45,592 nt of DNA from Spirochaetaceae bacterium (GCA_017614995.1 JAGAAX010000034.1:1-45592); one strand, 5' to 3'. Shown: positions 33,607-42,641, counted from the stretch's first letter. Numbers and translations are program-made. Notes: generated by a model from the letters alone, not told the origin.

Positions 33607-34758
33607 ATGCCTTTATCAATAGAAACAAACTGCCTTCACCTTGAGAACGAAAAAGATGGAGACTCTGTCTGTTCGCACTACAGTTCAATCAGCTTTCCGA
33701 TTTATCAGACTGCAACTTATGCGCACCCGGGCGTAGGCAGAAGCACAGGCTTTGACTATTCGCGTCTGCAAAACCCGACACGCGAGCAGCTTGAAATGCT
33801 TATTTGCGAGCTTGAGCATGGAACAGATGCAGTTGCGCTTTCTACCGGCATGGCGGCAATCGCCCTTTTAATGGAACTCTTTAAGCCCGGCGACCATTTG
33901 ATTGTAGATTCAGATTTATACGGCGGAACAATAAGGCTTTTTGACAACGTTTCTTTAAAAAATGGAATCAAGTTTACACGCGCAAATTGTGCGGAAGACA
34001 ATCTTGAAGCCCTTATAACACCAGAAACACGCGCAATCTACATTGAAACGCCCACAAACCCTATGATGAATGTCACAGATATTGCGGAAGTCTCTAAAAT
34101 TGCAAAGCGGCATAAGCTTCTTTTGATTGTAGACAACACGTTTATGTCGCCTTATTTTCAGACACCGCTTGATTTGGGCGCAGATGTCGTAGTTCACAGC
34201 GGAACAAAATTTCTTGCCGGGCATAACGACACGCTCGCCGGTTTTATCGTAACCAACCGCCCCGAGCTTCAGGAAAAACTAAGATTTTTAATAAAAACTA
34301 CAGGCTCTGGGCTTGCCCCTTTCGACAGTTGGCTCGTTCTCCGCGGCATAAAAACGCTCGCAATCCGCATGGAAAAAGCGCAGAGCAACGCCGCCAAAAT
34401 CGCACGCTGGCTCAAAACCCAAAAATCGGTTGTGCGCGTAATCTACCCTGGGCTAGAAGAACACCCCGGCTACAAGATTATGAAAAAGCAGGCACGCGGT
34501 TTCGGTTCAATGGTTACTTTTCAGCTTGACACTACAGAAAAAGCACTTTCTGTACTTGAGCGCGTAAGGCTCATAAAATACGCCGAAAGTCTTGGCGGAG
34601 TTGAGACGCTGATTACCTACCCCACAACCCAGACGCACGCCGATGTGCCCGAAGAACTCCGCCTCAAAAACGGAATTACGCCGCAAACGCTGCGTCTTTC
34701 AGTCGGTATAGAAAACGCTGACGATTTGATTGCAGACTTGGAACAGGTGCTGAACTGA
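33607..34758 (+). CDS. Cys/Met-metabolism PLP-dependent enzyme (cystathionine gamma-synthase/lyase, methionine gamma-lyase-like)
   Basis: A 383-residue fold-type I PLP enzyme. K201 in HSGTKFLAGHND binds PLP; YGGTIRLF and IETPTNPMM are family blocks, and SLGGVETLITYPTTQTHA lies near the end. The family includes cystathionine gamma-synthase, O-acetylhomoserine sulfhydrylase and methionine gamma-lyase; the sequence alone does not tell which. It follows the second nifX-like gene by 32 bp and is probably in the nifH operon. With cysK it could use sulfide or a thiol released by the nitrogenase-like system. Confidence 0.88.
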   Translation: MPLSIETNCLHLENEKDGDSVCSHYSSISFPIYQTATYAHPGVGRSTGFDYSRLQNPTREQLEMLICELEHGTDAVALSTGMAAIALLMELFKPGDHLIVDSDLYGGTIRLFDNVSLKNGIKFTRANCAEDNLEALITPETRAIYIETPTNPMMNVTDIAEVSKIAKRHKLLLIVDNTFMSPYFQTPLDLGADVVVHSGTKFLAGHNDTLAGFIVTNRPELQEKLRFLIKTTGSGLAPFDSWLVLRGIKTLAIRMEKAQSNAAKIARWLKTQKSVVRVIYPGLEEHPGYKIMKKQARGFGSMVTFQLDTTEKALSVLERVRLIKYAESLGGVETLITYPTTQTHADVPEELRLKNGITPQTLRLSVGIENADDLIADLEQVLN

Positions 34759-34766
34759 TAAGTGCT

Positions 34767-34872
34767 GAACAGATCCCGAAACAAGTTCGGGATGACAGCA
34801 ACATTTCGGGATGACAGCAACATTTCGGGATGACAGTAACACTTCGGAATGATAGCAACACTTCGGGATGAC
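34767..34872. repeat. Cluster of short TTCGGGATGACAG-type repeats
   Basis: Starts with CCCGAAACAAGTTCGGG (34769-34785), then repeats TTCGGGATGACAGxAACA about four more times, some with a changed base. It lies between two convergent genes. The core is shared with 13758 and 36962. Confidence 0.8.
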
Positions 34873-34879
34873 AGTAATC

Positions 34880-35548
34880 TTATAAGTTTATTTCATTATC
34901 ACACAGTTTAAGAGCGTCTTTGTCGTGGCTGGCAAGTATTACAGTCTTGCCCTCATCGGCAAGGGCGCGGAATATTTTTATAATTGCCTCTGTGTTTTCT
35001 GAATCCACTGAATCGGTGGGCTCGTCTGCGAGGATAATTTCTGGATTATTGATTAGTGCACGCGCTATAAGAACGCGGTGATTTTCTCCACCGGAGAGAG
35101 TTGCAGGATTTGAAGCTGCAAGATGTGCAATTCCAAGCTTTTCTAAAAGGCTTAGTGCGCGCTCTGTAATTTCCGCTGTCTGCTGCTTTTTGAGCTTCTC
35201 TCCGCCGATAAACGCCGGCAGCCGCACATTGTCAATTACAGAAAGGTTATCAAGAAAGCTCTGCTCCTGCGAGATAAAACCGATGTTTTTGTTTCTAAAC
35301 GCGCAAAGTTTTGAATCATCAAGAGAAAAAATGTCTGTTTCTATGCCGGCCGCTGTTATAAGGATTCTTCCGGCTGCCGGTTTCTGCAAACCTGCCAGAA
35401 TCGAAAGTAGTGTAGATTTACCCGCGCCGGATTTTCCTTTTAAGCCTACAAAACTGCCGTCCGGGATTTCTGTATTCAGATTTTCAAAAACTGTTACAGT
35501 TCCGCGCGGAGTTACAAATGTCTTTTTCAAGTTTTCAATTTTAATCAT
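34880..35548 (-). CDS. ABC transporter ATPase (LolD/MacB type)
   Basis: A 222-residue ATPase: Walker A GKSGAGKST, Q loop SQEQSF, signature LSGGENHR, Walker B IILADEPTDSVD, and the switch His in LASHDKDA. Its start overlaps the FtsX-like permease end by 4 bases. This type of ATPase drives LolCDE/MacB-like permeases that move lipoproteins or peptides rather than importing solutes. Last gene of the importer operon, ending 121 bp from the convergent PLP enzyme. Confidence 0.9.
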   Translation of the reverse strand: MIKIENLKKTFVTPRGTVTVFENLNTEIPDGSFVGLKGKSGAGKSTLLSILAGLQKPAAGRILITAAGIETDIFSLDDSKLCAFRNKNIGFISQEQSFLDNLSVIDNVRLPAFIGGEKLKKQQTAEITERALSLLEKLGIAHLAASNPATLSGGENHRVLIARALINNPEIILADEPTDSVDSENTEAIIKIFRALADEGKTVILASHDKDALKLCDNEINL

Positions 35549-36756
35549 TTTGCTGTACTCCTAAAGCCGTCGTAGACTGAATATTTTGAGATTTTATACG
35601 CGCTGTACACTGCCGAAACAAGACACGCCGCGACAAGCACAGCAAGCGTAACCGCCGCAAAAACAGCGGTCTGTAGCGCGTCTGAAGAAGCATAAGGCAT
35701 GTTGATTTTCTGTGAAATAAGATAATTAAATGGAAGAAAAATCAACGCGCTTACAAAAATGCCCGAAACTGCACCGCCTGTGCCAAGAATTGCCGCTTCT
35801 GCAAACACGATTGAACAAAGCTTTTTTGCATCTGCGCCAAGCACGCGCAAAATCGAAAATTCGCGCAGCCTTTCATTTATAGAAAGCGAGAACACAATCG
35901 AAAGCGTAAGCACTGTAATCAAAATTACGAGCACACTTCCTGCATAAAGGAAAACTAAAAATGACGAGATGCTTTCCATTAAGCCCGACACAAATCTGCC
36001 GCTTTGAATAACCTGCACACCTGAAACCGCGCCTTTTATGCGAGCCGCAGTGCTGTCAGGTTTTGCGCCGTCAGCAAGCTTTACAAAGATTACGCTTGCC
36101 TTAGTTTTTGTGTCGCCGTCAGAGATAAAGCCAAAGCCTTTTTGCTTTGCATCGTCAAAGATTTTCTGCAAAGTCGCAATGTCGGTGTAAATCACGTTGT
36201 CCATGCCTGTGCCGCTTTTTGCAAGGCGGGCTGAAACTTTGTGTGTATTCGCAAAAAAAGTGACTTTGTTTTTTTCAGTATTGATGTTGCTGCCGGCAAG
36301 TATCAATTCGTCTGCCCCGCCGGTTTCAGCAATCTTTTTTCTTGACCAGCTTTTGACAATAAAATCAGTTGCCGGGTCAAAGCCGATTATCTGAATTGGA
36401 AAATCGCAGCAGCTTTCGCTCAGGCTTGTAAGGTAAAACTGCCCTGTCACTTTGGCAACACCCTGAATGTTCCGCACAGCCGCTTCAATCGATTTATCCA
36501 AATAAAAATAGTTCGGCTCGCCGGAAAGCAGGACGCTCTCCATTTGCGCCTCATAGCCTTCCGGCACAATCATAAGGTCTGCGCCGATTCTGTTTTGCAG
36601 ACCGGCGAGACCGCCTTTTATGCTCGACGTGAGAAGAATGCTTGCGAACAGAACCGCACCCGACAAGGCTACCAAAATTATGAGTGCGGCTGTACGCCAG
36701 GGCTTTTTTCTTATGTTATTGAGCGCAAGGCTTCTGATTGTTATTTCTTTTTCCAT
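35545..36756 (-). CDS. FtsX-like permease (MacB/LolC type ABC component)
   Basis: A 403-residue permease. A first membrane helix at about 20-42 (AALIILVALSGAVLFASILL), a large extracytoplasmic domain (about 45-260), then three helices at about 270-295, 320-345 and 365-390. This is the MacB/FtsX plan. The periplasmic part has a QVIQSGRFVSGLMES segment. It overlaps the DUF4418-like gene by 16 bases and the ATPase by 4, so the three are tightly coupled. Substrate unknown. Confidence 0.88.
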   Translation of the reverse strand: MEKEITIRSLALNNIRKKPWRTAALIILVALSGAVLFASILLTSSIKGGLAGLQNRIGADLMIVPEGYEAQMESVLLSGEPNYFYLDKSIEAAVRNIQGVAKVTGQFYLTSLSESCCDFPIQIIGFDPATDFIVKSWSRKKIAETGGADELILAGSNINTEKNKVTFFANTHKVSARLAKSGTGMDNVIYTDIATLQKIFDDAKQKGFGFISDGDTKTKASVIFVKLADGAKPDSTAARIKGAVSGVQVIQSGRFVSGLMESISSFLVFLYAGSVLVILITVLTLSIVFSLSINERLREFSILRVLGADAKKLCSIVFAEAAILGTGGAVSGIFVSALIFLPFNYLISQKINMPYASSDALQTAVFAAVTLAVLVAACLVSAVYSAYKISKYSVYDGFRSTAK

Positions 36757-36944
36757 AAGAGAATTGTCTGTATTGCTGAAACAACGAAAATAACAATGCC
36801 GAAAACCAAAACTGCCGGTGCAGTAACTGCGTGGCAGTGCATTTTTGGCATATCGCAGACTTTAGCAAAAGTGTACGGTGCGATGCCGACCAGAATTCCG
36901 AGAATTGCTGTAATTGATGATAAGATAATGTTGATGTTTTTCAT
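36741..36944 (-). CDS. Small DUF4418-like membrane protein
   Basis: A 67-residue protein with two membrane helices (about 5-25 and 45-62) and, between them, VCDMPKMHCHAVTAPAVL. The pattern Cys, then Met-x-Cys-His before the second helix, is that of DUF4418 proteins found with ABC transporters of this kind. The Cys/His/Met set could bind a metal such as copper, but that is a guess. The start at 36944 has AAGGAG 8 bases upstream; the frame is open to 36989. It overlaps the permease gene. Confidence 0.7.
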   Translation of the reverse strand: MKNINIILSSITAILGILVGIAPYTFAKVCDMPKMHCHAVTAPAVLVFGIVIFVVSAIQTILLWKKK

Positions 36945-36958
36945 ATATACTCCTTGTA

Positions 36959-37012
36959 AGATGCCGAAACAAGTTCGGCATGATGTCATTCTGAACTTGT
37001 TTCAGAATCTAT
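36959..37012. repeat. Palindromic repeat between genes
   Basis: GCCGAAACAAGTTCGGCATG and then TCATTCTGAACTTGTTTCAG, two arms of the same repeat family as 13758 (core GAAACAAGTTC). It lies between the DUF4418-like gene and the binding-protein gene of the operon. Confidence 0.8.
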
Positions 37013-37013
37013 A

Positions 37014-38099
37014 TTAACCGCGTGAGCCGTTAATTTCCTTATAAGTTTTTGTTGCGCTGTCGTAGATATAGCCGTCAGGCACACCAAACAGCTCGATGTA
37101 ACCCTGCTCGATAAACTTTTCGATGTCGGTTGAATCTTTTAAGATTCCGGCTTCCTGAAGCTGACGCGAAGCAGCCGCAAAAGTTTTTTTGCCGAGCGAG
37201 CGGCTTGGCTGATAGTTGAGCTCTTCAAGCAGAGCAGCGTTAAAATCAAGGTCGCCTGCTACAAGGTCGTTCTCAATCTGAAGCTGTGCAACCGCACGTG
37301 GTTCTGCCTCAACATAAGCCGCCGCTTTCTGCAAAGCGCGTGTAACGGCTGCCGCTCCTTCCGGATTTTCGCGCAGAAGCTTATGTGTTACAAACTGCTG
37401 GCAGCAGTATTCGTTTACAAATTTGTCGTCAATTCCAGTATCAAGAATTTTTCTGAAACCGTAGGCAAGCTCACCTTTTGTGGCAATCGGGTCATGTGCA
37501 CCGATTACATCAACCGCGCCGTTGTTCAGCGCAATCGCAAGGTCGCTGGAAGCATAGGCAAGAAACTCAACCTCATTGTTATCAGCCGTAACGCCGATAC
37601 CTTCGTCCATAAGCTTGCGTTTAAGGTTCATAACTGCGCTGTCTGCAAGCCCCGGAACACCAATCTTTTTTCCGCGCAAATCTGCCGCAGAATAGATGTC
37701 GCTGTCGGCACGTACATAATACTTTGTACAGCCGATGTGGATTCCAGACGTAAACGAAATCGGAAGCCCATTTTCCATTGCCTGAAGCTGTGTTGCATAC
37801 AAACCGTAGCCTGCATCAACTTTGCCTGAAGCAATCATCTCACCCAAAGTTGCGCCGCCCTCAACAACCTGAACGTATTCAGCTTTCTGCCCGATTTTGG
37901 CAAGCTCTTCGTCAAACAGGCCGAGCTTCATCGCAACATGAACCGGGGCATGGCACAGGCTTCCTGTAGAAAAGTTGATGCGCACAACCTTCTGAGCCTG
38001 ATTTCCGCCAGCCGCAGTATCTTTTTTGCTGCATGCGGTAAATGAAATAGCAGCAGCCACAATTGCGGCAGCTCCCAAAATGAGTAATGATTTTCTCAT
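37014..38099 (-). CDS. SsuA/TauA/NrtA-like substrate-binding lipoprotein
   Basis: A 361-residue binding protein. The signal MRKSLLILGAAAIVAAAISF ends in the lipobox FTAC, then a Lys/Ala-rich linker. The mature part fits the sulfonate/nitrate/taurine family (NMT1/THI5-like): FSTGSLCHAPVHVAMKLGLF, GKKIGVPGLADSAVM and CCQQFVTHKLL. The ligand is not visible; sulfonates or other organosulfur compounds are favoured because cysK and a Cys/Met enzyme are in the same region. The start at 38099 has GGAGG upstream. Confidence 0.88.
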   Translation of the reverse strand: MRKSLLILGAAAIVAAAISFTACSKKDTAAGGNQAQKVVRINFSTGSLCHAPVHVAMKLGLFDEELAKIGQKAEYVQVVEGGATLGEMIASGKVDAGYGLYATQLQAMENGLPISFTSGIHIGCTKYYVRADSDIYSAADLRGKKIGVPGLADSAVMNLKRKLMDEGIGVTADNNEVEFLAYASSDLAIALNNGAVDVIGAHDPIATKGELAYGFRKILDTGIDDKFVNEYCCQQFVTHKLLRENPEGAAAVTRALQKAAAYVEAEPRAVAQLQIENDLVAGDLDFNAALLEELNYQPSRSLGKKTFAAASRQLQEAGILKDSTDIEKFIEQGYIELFGVPDGYIYDSATKTYKEINGSRG

Positions 38100-38182
38100 A
38101 TATACCTCCATAAATTAATTAATCTTCAAAATAGGTTTTCAATGCTTTCCGCATGGATGCGGAGAACAAGCAAACTATATTT

Positions 38183-38962
38183 TCATATCGCGTATTCCAC
38201 TTCCTGAACCTTACCGGCGTAATCGAGAATCTCAAGAATCCGGGTACGGTACTTTAAGAACACATCCTGACCACGTGCGCGCGGATGGCTTATCTCAATC
38301 GGAATGATTTTCTCAACTTTTGCAGGACGCGGCGACATAACAACGACGTAATCGCTCAGGTATACAGCCTCGTCTACATCATGAGTTACCATCACCATTG
38401 TGGTGTTGTGCTCTTTCCATAGGCGAAGAATCTCGTCCTGCATGGTCATTCTCGTAAATGCGTCAAGCGCACCGAGCGGTTCGTCAAGCAGCAGAATCTT
38501 AGGATGCCCCACAAGTGCGCGCGCAAGACTTGCCCTCTGGTTCATTCCGCCAGAAAGCTGATGTGGAAAAGACTTTTCAAAGCCCTCAAGCCCCACAAGC
38601 TTGATAAACTTGTCAACATCGTCTTTCCGGTTTTTGTAGATATGGCGTGCGCGCAGACCAAAAGCCACATTGTCGCGGATTGTAAGCCATGGAAAGAGGT
38701 TCGCCTGCTGAAACGCGAATCCGCGGTCACTGCCCGGCTTTGTGATTTTTGCACCGTCAACAAGCACTTCACCGCCAGACGGCGTTTCAAGCCCTGCAAT
38801 ACAGCGGAGCAGCGTTGTCTTTCCGCAGCCAGAAGGTCCGATAAGCGACACAAAGCTTCCAGCCGGAATCGTAAAGTCTACGCCGTTGAGCGCGGTAACT
38901 TCTTCAGCCTCACCCTCGTTAAAGATTTTGCTTATATTCGATAATTTAATTTCACCACTCAT
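38183..38962 (-). CDS. SsuB/TauB-like ABC transporter ATPase
   Basis: A 259-residue ATPase with Walker A GPSGCGKTT, signature LSGGMNQR, Walker B ILLLDEPLGALD and the switch His in VTHDVDEA. It belongs to the nitrate/sulfonate/taurine importer group and works with the permease at 39089 and the lipoprotein at 37014. The intergenic gap to the permease is 126 bp and holds a palindromic repeat. Confidence 0.93.
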   Translation of the reverse strand: MSGEIKLSNISKIFNEGEAEEVTALNGVDFTIPAGSFVSLIGPSGCGKTTLLRCIAGLETPSGGEVLVDGAKITKPGSDRGFAFQQANLFPWLTIRDNVAFGLRARHIYKNRKDDVDKFIKLVGLEGFEKSFPHQLSGGMNQRASLARALVGHPKILLLDEPLGALDAFTRMTMQDEILRLWKEHNTTMVMVTHDVDEAVYLSDYVVVMSPRPAKVEKIIPIEISHPRARGQDVFLKYRTRILEILDYAGKVQEVEYAI

Positions 38963-38996
38963 TTTAGAACTCCCTGTATTGCCGAAATTACTGGTA

Positions 38997-39061
38997 TGTC
39001 ATTGTCGGGCTAGACCCGACAATCTTTCTAAAGATTCCCGCGTCAAGCGCGGGAATGACAT
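38997..39061. repeat. Paired palindromes between permease and ATPase genes
   Basis: TGTCATTGTCGGGCTAGACC continues as a hairpin (GTCGGG/CCCGAC), and ATTCCCGCGTCAAGCGCGGG is a second hairpin ending in AATGACA. The layout, two hairpins bounded by TGTCATT and AATGACA, is like the other repeats in the window. Confidence 0.75.
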
Positions 39062-39088
39062 TTCTTATCATTCATTATGGCTGTTCAT

Positions 39089-40048
39089 TTACCATTTTAT
39101 GAGTCCCTTTTGCCAACCTAATACTCTCTTTCTCACCTTAAACAGCGCTGTAATAATCACCGTACAGAAAAGCGCAATCAGAATTAGACCGGCATAAACA
39201 CCGGCGTACATCATCATTGCTTTCTGATAGCTTATGTACCAGCCTATTCCGTACTTTGCACCGAACATTTCAGCCGTCATAAGCGCAATAAATGCCGCAC
39301 AGATTCCGTTGAACACACCCTGAAAAATATTGGGCAGTGCCGCAGGAACCGCAATCTTGAAAACCTGAAAGAAAGTGCCAGCTCCGAGCGTTTTTCCCAC
39401 CTCAAAATAGACCTTGCTTGTATTCTGAATACCCGAACTTGTCATAAGCTGAACCGGGAACCACACCGCAAGCGCAATAATGAACACACTTGCGCCGAAC
39501 GGTGTCGGAAATGTTGTAAGCACAAGCGGAATCCATGCAGTAGCCGGAATCGGACCAATCAGTTTTATGTACGGATTAATCCAATAGTAGACTTTCTTTG
39601 AAAAGCCGAGACATACGCCGGTTGCAAAGCCGGTGGTTACGCCCCAGAACACACCCAGAAGCAGCAATCTGAACGAGTACCAGACACATTTGCCCAGAAG
39701 CGCAGTCTGCTCAATAAAAATTGCAAGAATGTTGTTGTAGCTCGGAAAAAAGATAACCGGCAGCAGTGCAAATTTTGCAGTTGCAAGATTTATAGCAATT
39801 ACAAGACCTGCCGCACCAAGCAAAAACGGGCCTTTTTCGGTCAAGCCTTCCCGGATTTTTTTAATAAACAACGACAGAACAAAAAACACCAGCGCAATAC
39901 CAAGCAGAATAAGCAGCAGTCCTTCATAATAATGATGCTTTGATGCCGGATGCAACGAGCTGTCTGGCAGCGCAACCTGCACTAAAAATGTAAGAAGCAC
40001 CCCGAGTACGGGAAACAGCCGTTTTATAACACTTTTAAGATTCAACAT
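39089..40048 (-). CDS. SsuC/TauC-like ABC transporter permease
   Basis: A 319-residue permease with about seven helices and the binding-protein-dependent permease signature (EVGKTLGAGTFFQVFKIAVP). The frame is open to 40075 but that start lies inside the operator; AGGAG at 40056-40052 on the minus strand fits the ATG at 40048. First gene of the importer operon, followed by the ATPase and binding lipoprotein. The promoter region carries the 19-bp operator at 40064. Confidence 0.9.
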   Translation of the reverse strand: MLNLKSVIKRLFPVLGVLLTFLVQVALPDSSLHPASKHHYYEGLLLILLGIALVFFVLSLFIKKIREGLTEKGPFLLGAAGLVIAINLATAKFALLPVIFFPSYNNILAIFIEQTALLGKCVWYSFRLLLLGVFWGVTTGFATGVCLGFSKKVYYWINPYIKLIGPIPATAWIPLVLTTFPTPFGASVFIIALAVWFPVQLMTSSGIQNTSKVYFEVGKTLGAGTFFQVFKIAVPAALPNIFQGVFNGICAAFIALMTAEMFGAKYGIGWYISYQKAMMMYAGVYAGLILIALFCTVIITALFKVRKRVLGWQKGLIKW

Positions 40049-40063
40049 TTGCATCTCCTGAAT

Positions 40064-40082
40064 ACCTACTAACATAGTATGT
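40064..40082 (-). promoter_or_regulatory. Operator before the importer operon
   Basis: ACCTACTAACATAGTATGT has 8-bp arms (ACCTACTA and TAGTATGT) with one mismatch around ACA. It is the same motif as before cysK and nifH. It lies 15 bp before the permease start; the core promoter is not clear (TATAAC and weak -35). Confidence 0.75.
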
Positions 40083-40204
40083 TATATAGAAAATACGGCA
40101 GTCTGAATAATACTTGTTTTCTATTATTGCTATAGATTGTGTCTATACCCTACTCAGGATAGATTTTTAGAAAAATATGTGCTATTTTGTAGGTATAAGT
40201 TTAT

Positions 40205-40229
40205 GTTATGTGGACTGCCCACTGGGCAG
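40205..40229 (+). other. Start of the first cassette: GTTATGT plus conserved hairpin
   Basis: GTTATGT (40205-40211) matches the right core of the attC sites. CTGCCCACTGGGCAG (40215-40229) is a 7-bp-arm hairpin shared, with compensatory changes, by the other cassettes. The left flank lacks the AAGCGCGT-type box, so this is a junction, possibly an attI or a secondary site. Confidence 0.65.
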
Positions 40230-40308
40230 CTGGAATTTAAAGTAATAGTCAAAAATTCAAAATTTTAGTATACTAATCTGTAGAAATTCGTTTTTTTAGG
40301 TGGGAAAA

Positions 40309-41436
40309 ATGGCACGAACTGCAAATTATTCAGTCTTAAAAAAGTATTTGCCTGCAGAAGATTTTAATGAAAGTTATGCCTTAATAAGCCACTACATTCA
40401 ATTGCAAGGTACAGAAAAAGCCAAGAAATACGAAAAAGAAATTCTTGCTAAAAATATTAATTTAAGCATAATTCCACAAAAAAAAGATTTTAATAAGTCA
40501 GTAGAAATTCCATATTCAAACAAAGGCGAAAAATTCAGTTTTATTGACCTCTTTGCTGGAATTGGTGGGTTCCGCATGGCTTTGCAAAATTGTGGCGGAG
40601 AATGTGTTTTTTCAAGTGAATGGGATGAATCTGCAAAACAAACATATTTTGCAAACTATGGAGAAGTACCATTCGGCGATATTACAAAGATAAATGTAGA
40701 TGATATTCCGGATTTCGATGTTTTGGCAGGAGGCTTCCCTTGCCAACCGTTCAGTTCAATTGGAAAAAGAGAAGGCTTTCAACATAAAACTCAGGGAACG
40801 CTCTTTTTTTATATTGCAGAAATAATTAAAGCAAAACAACCAAAAGCATTTATTTTGGAAAATGTAACAGGGTTACTTACTCACGATGAAGGAAAAACTT
40901 ACGAAACAATTATGGAAGTCCTTGAAAAAGAGTTGGAGTATAAAGTTACAACAAAAGTTCTAAACAGTGCAGATTTTGGCGTTCCGCAAGAAAGAAAAAG
41001 ATTGTATTTTGTTGGTTTTAGAAAAGACATTGATTCTTCAAATTTTAAAATGCCGGAAGGTAATTCAAATCATGTCGGTATTGGGCAGTTTGTAGAAAAA
41101 GATGCAAAAGGACCTTCTATTTCAAAACATTTGCAGCAAAGTTATATCTTTAAAAAAGATGATGGTCATCCAGAAATTATAGATTCAAATTCTAACTTTC
41201 CTGTAAAGACGCTTTGCGCGTCTTATCACAAAATTCAGCGTATAACGGGAACATTTGTCCGTGGTGGAGAAACTGGTTTACGTCTATTAACTGAAAATGA
41301 ATGTAAAGCCATTATGGGTTACCCTAAAGAATTTAAAATTCCTGTTTCACGAACTCAAATGTATCATCAGTTCGGCAACTCTGTTGCCGTTCCTGTTGTA
41401 GAAAAACTTGCAGAACGAATTGTAAGTAATTTATAA
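40309..41436 (+). CDS. DNA (cytosine-5-)-methyltransferase of a type II restriction-modification pair
   Basis: A 375-residue C5 methyltransferase. Motif I FIDLFAGIGGF, motif IV GGFPCQPFSSIG with the catalytic Cys at about residue 145, motif VI ILENVTGL, motif VIII PQERKRLYFVGF and motif X YHQFGNSVAVPV. It resembles M.HpaII-like enzymes in motif I-IV spacing, consistent with CCGG specificity, but the target recognition domain must decide. The start at 40309 has AGGTGG upstream. The cognate endonuclease follows after 14 bp in the same cassette. Confidence 0.93.
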   Translation: MARTANYSVLKKYLPAEDFNESYALISHYIQLQGTEKAKKYEKEILAKNINLSIIPQKKDFNKSVEIPYSNKGEKFSFIDLFAGIGGFRMALQNCGGECVFSSEWDESAKQTYFANYGEVPFGDITKINVDDIPDFDVLAGGFPCQPFSSIGKREGFQHKTQGTLFFYIAEIIKAKQPKAFILENVTGLLTHDEGKTYETIMEVLEKELEYKVTTKVLNSADFGVPQERKRLYFVGFRKDIDSSNFKMPEGNSNHVGIGQFVEKDAKGPSISKHLQQSYIFKKDDGHPEIIDSNSNFPVKTLCASYHKIQRITGTFVRGGETGLRLLTENECKAIMGYPKEFKIPVSRTQMYHQFGNSVAVPVVEKLAERIVSNL

Positions 41437-41450
41437 AAGCGGAGATTTTT

Positions 41451-42635
41451 ATGCCACAGTTTTCAAATAGCGATAAGCAAGAGCATGGTAAAAATGCAAA
41501 AGATGCACTTGAACAGATTTTGCTTGAATGTAAAAAGTTTTCTTACATCAAAGAAATAGAAACAGATTATCGTTGTGGCTATGCAGAATATGATAACAAA
41601 CAGTTTTATTGCAACTTTGTAATTACATTTCAAGATGATACAAAATGGATTGTAAATATTACAACTTCATTCCGTTCTGACCGATTAAAAGGTAATCAAT
41701 GGGACAGCTACAATATAAAAGAAATTGATTCATCAATTTCAAAATCAGTTTTAGTTTATCCCGACGATTTATCAGAAGATGATAAAGAAGATTTTATTTC
41801 TTATAAATTGAAAATTTTGAATAAAATTCATTTTTCAGCAATTGATGATATCGTAGGACAAAACGAACTTTTCGAACTTATTGAAAACTACGCAAATAAA
41901 AATCTTTCAACTGGCGTAAAAAAAGACATTCAGGGCAACAATTTTGAATCTTATATATCAAATGTTTTAAGTAACGAGAAAAATCTTGAAAAATGGAAAA
42001 CTGCAAATCCTAAATTGGTTGGTATGCATTTTGACTTTTTCGAGAAAATATTGGCTTGCTTCAAACTTGATAAAAAATCAGTCGTTAGTATAAATGCAAC
42101 TTCTGATAAATCAATTATTGGAAATTTAAAAACTTCAGGTTCTCCAAAAACAGATATTATTGTAACTGTAAAAATTCGAAATAATGAAGAAAAGTATTTT
42201 ACAATCAGTTGCAAAAAGACTAACGCTAAATCTGTTAGTGTTCATCAATATACGGCAGACGCTTTCGCTGATGTATTAGATTCAGAAAATAAAACTTTAA
42301 GAAATTTACTTCAGAAATTCCAAGAAAACGGCAATTTAAGAGACTTTGGAACAGATAATGCTGAACTGTTGAAAAAAGAGTTAAATCCGTATTTGGAAAA
42401 ACTTGTAAAATGGGTAATTGGTGGTTATGGCGGTAAAATTCAGAACCAACTTCAAATTGCAGATTACATTTTAATTTCCGATGAAAATGATATTTTCATT
42501 CATACTTTGGACGAATATACAAAAATGCTTTTGAAACCAGAAAATGAAAGTCATTTTGGAACACCTTTTCAGTGGACTTTTGCCTCTGGTAGAAAAGGTA
42601 AAGATATTCAATTGAAGTGTAAAATCATAAAATAG
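41451..42635 (+). CDS. MspI/HpaII-like type II restriction endonuclease
   Basis: A 394-residue protein. The C-terminal half resembles MspI as I recall it: GSPKTDIIV with D235, then 18 residues later TISCKKT with S253 and K255, and near the end FQWTFASGRKGKDIQLK. In MspI the catalytic residues are D99, N117 and K119, with the same spacing, so S253 would replace the Asn. The N-terminal part is family-specific. With the C5 methyltransferase it forms a restriction-modification pair, predicted target CCGG. The two genes occupy a single integron cassette. Confidence 0.75.
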   Translation: MPQFSNSDKQEHGKNAKDALEQILLECKKFSYIKEIETDYRCGYAEYDNKQFYCNFVITFQDDTKWIVNITTSFRSDRLKGNQWDSYNIKEIDSSISKSVLVYPDDLSEDDKEDFISYKLKILNKIHFSAIDDIVGQNELFELIENYANKNLSTGVKKDIQGNNFESYISNVLSNEKNLEKWKTANPKLVGMHFDFFEKILACFKLDKKSVVSINATSDKSIIGNLKTSGSPKTDIIVTVKIRNNEEKYFTISCKKTNAKSVSVHQYTADAFADVLDSENKTLRNLLQKFQENGNLRDFGTDNAELLKKELNPYLEKLVKWVIGGYGGKIQNQLQIADYILISDENDIFIHTLDEYTKMLLKPENESHFGTPFQWTFASGRKGKDIQLKCKIIK

Positions 42636-42641
42636 GAATCA

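Noticed and set aside
33575-34879. Hidden NifD/NifK-like gene in the nif cluster
   Set aside because: Every long frame between 29784 and 40082 is accounted for; none has the cofactor- or P-cluster-binding patterns of component I.
40140-40200. Extra operator copies upstream of the importer
   Set aside because: ACCCTACTCAGGATAG and TTGTAGGTAT look like half sites, but neither has a matching second arm.
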